The notes below the pieces were generated by a model. The model did not search any database. It was given only the letters and a program-made list of their open reading frames with translations, and had not been told where the DNA came from. From NCBI GenBank assembly GCA_008921705.1, contig VFFE01006804.1:280790-344789 (forward strand): a DNA stretch of 64,000 bases. The letters are read 5' to 3'. A program made the position numbers and the translations under genes. Positions 57,301 through 64,000 of this stretch are shown here, piece by piece (the first letter of the stretch is position 1; every line of letters starts with the position of its first letter). This DNA is from Burhinus oedicnemus. Its lineage: Eukaryota > Chordata > Aves > Charadriiformes > Burhinidae.

Positions 57301-58550
57301 GTTCATGCTGGATTTTGACTTTAAAAAACCAGACCCTCTTTCTATCTGTGCTTCTATCTGGAATTTGATTTTTTGGCTAAAAGGCAGGCTTCTTGACAGT
57401 GTTTTAATGCTTACTTGACCCAAATCCAACTTCACTTCATCTTGGCTTCCTCAGCAAGAGTTTTCCCCTCTCTGCTCTGTTTTATATGGTTTCCATGCCC
57501 TGACACGACCCCCATTAATTTCAGTGTAAAAAACGTTTGTCTGAAGACAAGAGCTCCTCTGGCTTTTTTCACCTCTTTTTCCTCCAAACCTCTGTTTCTG
57601 GGCTAATAATTTTTTACGAGTTAAGTGATTTCTAGTGACTAATTTGCAAGCTCCATTCATTATTTCCATGTTAGGATTTTATTGGCAGGGAAGGTAAACA
57701 AATAACATTTGTTGCCATATAGTCCACAGCCCCCCCTGTTTTACTCTTTACCTCCGAGCCTGGCTTCTGTTTGTCTCGTGTCCCGTGGCCATGTGGAAGG
57801 GACGTTGACGCCAAAATGTTTCCAAGGCTTGCTTTGCTGGTGCTGCATGCTGACAAGATGTGTGCTTGTGGAATGGAAGGAAAAAGGGTTATTTTGGGTG
57901 CACGTCTCCACATTTGGGGGGTTCACCTGCTTGCTGTGCACTGTGCCCTTGCTGGTGTGAGAGTGATGAGCCTGGGATGTGCCATGTCATCAGGACAACC
58001 TCATCTCTGACCCATCACAGGTGATAACCAAGCTAGGTTACAGACACAAATTCCCTTCTTTTGTCTCCTACTCTTTCTCCATTTTTCCTGTGGAATGTCT
58101 TCCTTCCAGGCACTAAGACTGTTCTTCTTTTGCACAAGAGTTTATCCTGGAAAGGTGTTTTCCATCATCCAAAATCAGAGAGGCTCTGGGTTGTCCTTGA
58201 GGGGAGCTAGGTTCAGGCAGGCTCTGTCATCCCTGCTCTTTTCCTGACCTATGGTGCAAGAAAGATACTGTTCGGGTTCATTGTACCTAAACACAAAGGC
58301 TAGATAAGCCATAGTTTAATGCCACTAATCCAGTGGAAATACAGTCATTATTGTCACATAAAGAGGATGTTCAGCTTCCATTATGCTGCCATCAGAAAGC
58401 TTTCAGGCAGGGAATTTTCAGTACTATGACCTGGTTTAAGAAAAGAGAGAAAAAAAGAAGGAAAAATCCATTATTTGCTGCTGTTACAACATCTTGAATA
58501 CGTTTTTTGGAGTGACTGGTATGTCCAAGAATCTCCCGTCTAACCACAGC
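51352..58550. other. Intergenic DNA, no gene recognised
   Basis: Mostly unique sequence. It contains a 19-bp tandem duplication at 54469-54506 and an AT-rich block at 55680-55830 with several ATTGTT-type motifs. No exon, RNA gene or clear transposon. Confidence 0.5.
54469..54506 (+). repeat. 19-bp tandem duplication
   Basis: Two adjacent 19-base copies of GATACACCTGGAGTGGGGT, with one difference (C/A). Confidence 0.9.
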
Positions 58551-58559
58551 TCTTTTCAC

Positions 58560-58760
58560 ATTTCATCTGTGTATGATTTCTGCCCTTTCTGGAGGCTTTG
58601 GCATTTACACTACAGCATCGTGTTTGGACTCTGACTGCTGTAATGCAAATGCTCTTGAGTGACGAAGTTAATAGGCTGTGCACAATGACGAATGCCACCG
58701 CGGGAAATGTGTCATCACAAGCAGAAATGCATTCCAGGCACCACGGCTCGATGCACTTGG
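58560..58760. promoter_or_regulatory. Candidate conserved non-coding block with octamer site
   Basis: It contains a perfect POU octamer ATGCAAAT at 58643-58650 and low-CpG sequence of mixed composition with no repeat match. The status is a guess from texture and motif. Confidence 0.25.
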
Positions 58761-60945
58761 CGTACGTATGCTGAGCCCCTTGCGTTGTCACAGAGGCATG
58801 AGGCAGGAGGCTCCCAAGGACGTTGACCCAGGTTCAGATGCTCCCCGCCGCTTTGGCAGGAGGAAGGAGCTGGAAAGCTGACTTAACTCTCCAGGGTATC
58901 CCAACCGGATAGGTCCAGCGGTCCTTGAAACAACCCTGACCCTGATTCCACGTGGCCAATAGATCCCAGATTTCAGGGCTGCTTTTGGGAAGTGAGGAAT
59001 GGGAACAGCAAGCTCAACTTGGAGCGAAGGGTTGACTCCACCTCCCTGTAAGCCATGGGCATTTCCAGCCAGGCTCCTGGTGCGGGGATCCACCTGCCGA
59101 TGATCTCATGTTCAAAAGTTCCAGATGCTGGAGCCCAGCAGGCTCCAGGTAACTGCTGCAAGCAGGTTTCACCTCCCCTCACTGGGAGCTGGGCTGGGTT
59201 CCCTTGAAAGCTGGTGGACAGAAACACCCACCTCTTAGACCGCCAGAATTACTCCAAAAATTTGCTTGAATGCTCATTATACCTCATTTTTTTCAGCTGA
59301 GAAAATGTTGATGACATTTTTCCCTTCTCTGCCTCTTTGTTTGGTGTTTTAGTTCTGGCATAATAGCCAGGGAGTTTGGCTGAGTTTATCCAACTTTTTC
59401 ACCTTGGAGACTCAAGACAGTCAGAACAGCAGCCCTGGCCTGAATGGGAGTTTTGAATAGAGATAAAGGGCAAAATTTGACATTACAGAGCAGACAAACC
59501 TCTAATTTCTTATTCTTTTCTTATTTCTATTCTTTCTTCAAATACTTGCTTGTCACATGCCATTGAAAGCATTTTCTGAGCTGTTCTCCTCTTCCTTTAT
59601 CCCCACCTTTCATGCCTTCGTAGCTGTCAGCATCTTCCCTTGTATCTTCTCCCATCCCATGTTCCCCCTCTGCCCTTCCAGCAGTTTCTTACTATTCCTT
59701 CCCACTCCACCCAGGCGCCACAGTCATGGGTGGGTTTATTTGCTCACCCAGTGGGGTAAAGAGCAAAAAGAGTTCACAGTGCTCCCAGGTTAGATCTTTG
59801 CAGTCAGGACTTCTCTATTTCTGCTGTGGGTTTAAAATGAGCCTGCGCACTGCTGGTAACAGGGGAGCCTGGTCTGGCTTGGAGGGTCCTGCCTGCAAAT
59901 CAAGCAAAAGGAAGAAAAATCAGCCTGCCTGGAGGAGCACTGCGGAGGAAGTGGCCATGGCACACAGGTTGTGTGAAAGACTTTGTACAAATGCCCAATT
60001 TTGAAGCAGTCCAAGAATGTTCATATTCTTATAAGCAGTGGTGGAGTTGATTTATAGTACACAGAGATAGGTGAATAATGATTCTTTCTTTTCAGCAAAT
60101 GACCTGAAAAATTGAGGGCTGGAATAGGTCAGGAAATTTGATTTTCTAGTGTGGAAAACAAAGACTTTTTTTCAGGCTTTTTGAGCCTGAAAAACAAAAC
60201 AAAACAAGTAAGTGCATGTGTGTGTGTGTAATGTAGCACAACATTTGGGTTTGACTTGAAACAAAAAGTTCCCTTTTCTTTTCAGATTGTGGAACTCTTC
60301 TTGAAAACCTTTATTTAGTTTGCAAACCCAAAATGTAACTCCTGGTTGTCAGCCCTGAAATAATTTAAAAAAGAGTGTGATGCATTGCAAAAGAGATTGC
60401 ATGGTGTAGGAAATCTCGGGAGCAGAAAATTGACCTCTGCCAGGCTCTGAGGCACCCTGATGCAATACTTGGTTTCTCTTGCCTGGAAGCTGCAGGAACA
60501 AAAGCTGAAGATCTGTTTTAAGCCTTTGACCCTCTGAAGCTGTTGATCTCTCCCACTGACCATAGATGGAGGCCAAACAGCTAATTTGGACTATTTTTGA
60601 TAGTTAAAAATAGGTGAAAAGTTACAAGTCATCTTGATTAAATTAAAGAGGTTGGGGTTTTGAATTCCTGGTCATGCAAGGTGCATTTCTCAAGCCTTGA
60701 GTCATGGCCTTTCTGGATTCTCCAGTAAATCACCATTCCTGGGCAAGGAAGTGTTACAGCTCTGAGATGACACATGGAGAATGAGACACATTGGGAGGGC
60801 TGATTTGCCAAACTCAATGGCATTTCCTATTGTCATGAAAATAAGGACAAAAGTGCAAGCGTATTAGGTTAGACCAACAAATATCAGGGTGATATCAGGG
60901 TAAGCACAGAGGAATATATCTGCAGAATACTGTCCTTGACTCCAG
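58761..60945. other. Intergenic DNA with one perfect hairpin
   Basis: Unique sequence, with the hairpin at 60168-60194 and a short (GT)n nearby. No gene seen. Confidence 0.5.
60168..60194 (+). repeat. Perfect 11-bp inverted repeat with 5-base loop
   Basis: TTTTTCAGGCT and AGCCTGAAAAA are separated by TTTTG. It would form a short hairpin in DNA or RNA. It is too short and T-rich for a microRNA precursor. Confidence 0.9.
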
Positions 60946-60949
60946 TGAT

Positions 60950-61190
60950 TTGCAAATCAGGGAATTCCTATGAAAGAGATTACATCTTTGTATTTAACAA
61001 ACCTCCATGGGTTTTGCTTCCATGAACTCGTCCTGCCATCCCCAGAAGCCATGTAACCTTGTGGTTTTCACAGCTCTATGGTACATCTTGATTCTGCCGT
61101 GTATGAAGGGCCGCTTCCTTGGTTTGCTTTGAGTTTCATCCTACTTCCAACAGTCATCTTGCCCATTTCTGTATGTTAATAACAATGGCA
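60950..61190 (-). mobile_element. Possible ancient CR1 fragment, minus orientation
   Basis: CCGTGTATGAAGGGCCGCTT and CCTTGGTTTGCTTTGAGTTT resemble, in reverse, the CR1 stretch reading AAAACAAACAAAAGGAAGTA and the following CACACAACGCAC box. Diverged and judged by eye. Confidence 0.4.
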
Positions 61191-61289
61191 ACTAGACAAT
61201 AATCTAAATGAAAACTCTTGCTTCATAAATCCCTCACCTGCTGAGGGCCAGGTGCTTACAGGACATAACCAGAAGACCCATGCAATGTG

Positions 61290-61400
61290 CATCATCTTCT
61301 TAGATTCTCTCTGCTTCCTTCTGTTATGGCCTCTGCAGGAAAAAAGATGCTGGGCTAGATGAATATTTGGCCCAAACCGTTATAGCTCTAATCTCTTCTT
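61290..61400 (+). mobile_element. Ancient CR1 3' end fragment
   Basis: GATGCTGGGCTAGATGAATA and TTTGGCCCAAACCGTTATAG match the old CR1 tail GGATACTGGGCTAGATGGAC with CTTTGGTCTGACCCAGTATG. Short and old. Confidence 0.6.
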
Positions 61401-63815
61401 GTTAGTAGAGCAAGTAAGGGAAGTTCTTCAGAAGGTAACATCTCTTTTTTCCTCCTCCTGTCTCCTGACCAGCAATTCCTGGATCCTTCAAGCATGTATA
61501 AATACTAACCTGAAGCAGTATTAAGAGAGTAAACTGATTAATTGTTTCCCTAAGAAGCCCAGCTCCCATGGAAACTTCTAGTCTTGTTATCTCTGTAGTG
61601 GATGACCATGAAGTTTGACAAACCATAATTGCTCGGTGAGGTCAGGTTCCAGACACAATTCACTTTTTCTCCTCCTCCTTCTCCACCATCCCTGAGGGCA
61701 CATAGTACTTACTGTAACTGTATCCTGGCTTCTGCTGTTGTGAACAGATGGAGTTGTGTCTGACAGCCTCAGGAGCGCTGGGAGTTGCGACAGTCCAGAC
61801 CCACCTTAGAAATTGCTATTCGAGCATGGCTATGCAATGAGACATCACCTCACTAGCCTGTAACTTGCTCACCTGGGTAACCCCATGCACTTTGTCCTGA
61901 GGCAGACAACATCCTTGAAATAGCCCCTAGGAGGCTAGTATTACATTCGGAATTTGTCAGTAAATGCTATTTTTAGAGCCCAGTAGCTGAGCTTGATTTT
62001 AATATTTTTTTAATACCCCTGGCAAGTAGCCATGCTTAAATCAGTCTTGATTTTAAGGTAAATAAAATCACTGCACATATACACTTAGCTGCTACAAATC
62101 TATGTTAAGATTTTACCTTTTCATTATGAAAAATAAAAGCAAAGCCACAAAATTTCTCGTATTAGTGCTTTATGGTTTATATAATATAAAAGTCTTTGCT
62201 CATATTCATTTTGGATGGTAAAGGCAATAACTGTGAACCATGATGGAGAGCTGTTTGCACCTCTATCCTAAACTGTCATAGAAGACTCAGTACTTTGCTT
62301 CCTCTTGTCACAGGCAGGAGATACTGAGGCAAGGGCAGTACCTAGGATGAGGAGGGAACACACAGAGGCACTGATGTTTCTACTACTGATGTTATTTTAT
62401 TGCTACAGCCCTGAAATCCCATTACACCTGAAATGGGCTGAAATCCCATTATACATGGAAGAGGTGATGGTACACCTCTGCTGCCAGGGGATGCAGACTT
62501 AAGAAGTGGTTGACTCTCTCTAAACTGAAGGACTGAGCAAACCAGTGGTTGATCTGGCAATACTCCCCATGGACAACACAGGAGAGAGTGTGAGGAGCTT
62601 CCCCAGAGGTGGATCTCCAAAAATTCCCCTAGTTTATTCCCTGAGGTCCCTCTGCAACCCTTATGTTTCCTATGAAAGCATGTGGGTTGCTGGGCCATGG
62701 CTATTCACACTGGCTAATGTGCTCTCCTCGTTTCATCATGGTCTTTGCTCTCCTTGCTGAAAACTCTTGTCTCAAATACAGATTCAGCTGTGCCCAGGGC
62801 AGAGGTTTCATAAGGCACCAAGCACAATGAGGCCTCATCCATGACTGCATGCCACCTCCTTTAGCCTGTCCATCATCCCAGTATTGGCAGTTGGAGCACC
62901 TGGAGGAGGAGTTTTGTTCATCTAGTTCCTCTGGTCTAGTGTTTGCTAAGCAATTCTACCCCCATCACCACTTGCACTGGTGGAATTTGGGCTGAGTGAA
63001 TTTCCACCTGAAATAGCAATTTCTTGTTTCTTGCTGTACATCTGTGCAACACTCTGTTGAGCTGAGCCTGCAGCCTCATTTCCATCCCTTCCCGTGTGGA
63101 GGATGTCACCATGAACATGCCGGGGCAGATTTGTCATGTTAAGCATTGGACAGCACAAGCTAAGAAGTGCATTGCTCCTTCAGTTAAAATCCAGCTGAAT
63201 GCATGGAGAGACTCACTGTTCCTCAAATCTCAGCTCTACCAGTTGGTCAGGAAGGTCATCCAGCCTTAATCTGACTTGGGACTTTCCTCTTTACAAGAAA
63301 AGTTCTAGGTAGGACTAACAAATATTGGAAAGTAGGCTGAGCCTCCCCCAGGACCCTCAAGTAATTTCTTCCACCTCTCACTGAGCTCACCCTGCCTATG
63401 GTATGAAAATAGAAACTTTCACAATGAACTCAACTTTATCCCACTTGTCTGCGAGCCAGGATTTAGGCTACGCTATAAATTGTGATCCCAAGTCAGCTTG
63501 TGCCAGCCCTTAATTTGTGGTAACTTTATCCCATAAATGCCCCCATTGTTCAGTGAGGTGACACCTTTGCTTTCATTTCTATATTTATAACTTGGTTAAT
63601 ATCCCCTTTTACATGTATTTTCTTGGATAACAAAAGTCAGCATGCTTCCCTCTTCCTCTCCTTCCCCAACCCACCTCAGCTCTCATCCTTCTACAAAGGA
63701 AAAAAACTAGAGAGAAAGAAAAATCAGCTGCAAAAGAAGAGGCGGCTCCAGCCTAGTGGAGAGCTGGGATTTCCTACATAGTGATACATATGAATGTCCA
63801 CTGCATATAGAATTA
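61401..63815. other. Intergenic DNA, no gene recognised
   Basis: AT-rich block at 62040-62260. A 17-base motif (CTGAAATCCCATTACAC) is repeated at 62411-62427 and 62438-62454. Otherwise unique sequence. Confidence 0.5.
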
Positions 63816-63885
63816 TCATAGAATCATAGCATGGTTTGTCTTGGAAGAGACCTTTAAAGATCATCTGTATAAATATCATCTGCAT
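63816..63885 (-). mobile_element. CR1 3' tail, minus orientation
   Basis: ATCATAGAATCATAGCATGG, then TTTGTCTTGGAAGAGACCTT and TAAAGATCATCTG, are the reverse complement of the CR1 terminus (octamers first). Similarity fades after 63885. The element may continue beyond the window. Confidence 0.88.
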
Positions 63886-64000
63886 TGGGAACGTGCCAAC
63901 CCACCCAGATAGCTGTTGTTATCCAGTGCAAGAGATATTACGTCCTGGGAGCAACCAGAGTCTCAGCTATGCCAATAATTTATCCCTGCTGGCCCCTGCC

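Overview
This window looks like bird nuclear DNA. The reasons are the repeat content (a CR1 LINE with an intact reverse-transcriptase segment, several CR1 3' tails ending in ATTCTATG-type octamers, no Alu or L1 material), short to moderate introns, and vertebrate splice signals. A crocodilian or turtle source is less likely but not excluded. The species cannot be named. There is one 20-base N gap (45758-45777).

Left half (1-33.7 kb): the 3' end of one protein-coding gene on the + strand, dysferlin (DYSF). Thirteen coding exons lie between 923 and 33683. All junctions keep the reading frame, and together they give 534 codons plus a TGA stop. They encode the C2F domain, a linker, the C2G domain and the single C-terminal transmembrane anchor of this ferlin. 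Dysferlin works in calcium-triggered membrane repair in muscle. The rest of the gene lies upstream of base 1. The assignment rests on recalled family sequence: near-identity to dysferlin in the C2F entry region, the linker and the C-terminal tail, where myoferlin differs clearly.

The introns hold mostly unique sequence plus repeat relics: two related CR1 tails bracketing the first two exons, weaker CR1 pieces, a MIR-like SINE piece, and a strongly decayed minus-strand LINE reverse transcriptase in the 9.7-kb intron. The last is not the usual avian CR1 type.

Right half (33.7-64 kb): no gene recognised. It appears to be the intergenic interval downstream of DYSF (in mammals followed by a gene desert and then CYP26B1). 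It holds a fairly young CR1 copy (about 50.3-51.3 kb) flanked by a 35-bp imperfect direct repeat, decayed CR1 fragments, a MIR-type SINE relic, a microsatellite/polypyrimidine tract interrupted by the assembly gap, and several blocks that look like candidate conserved non-coding elements, including a cluster of T-box-like half-sites near 49 kb.

No operon, CRISPR, RNA gene or novel multi-gene system was found. The observations most worth checking are the minus-strand LINE fossil, the CR1 copy with an unusually long flanking direct repeat, and the T-box-like cluster.
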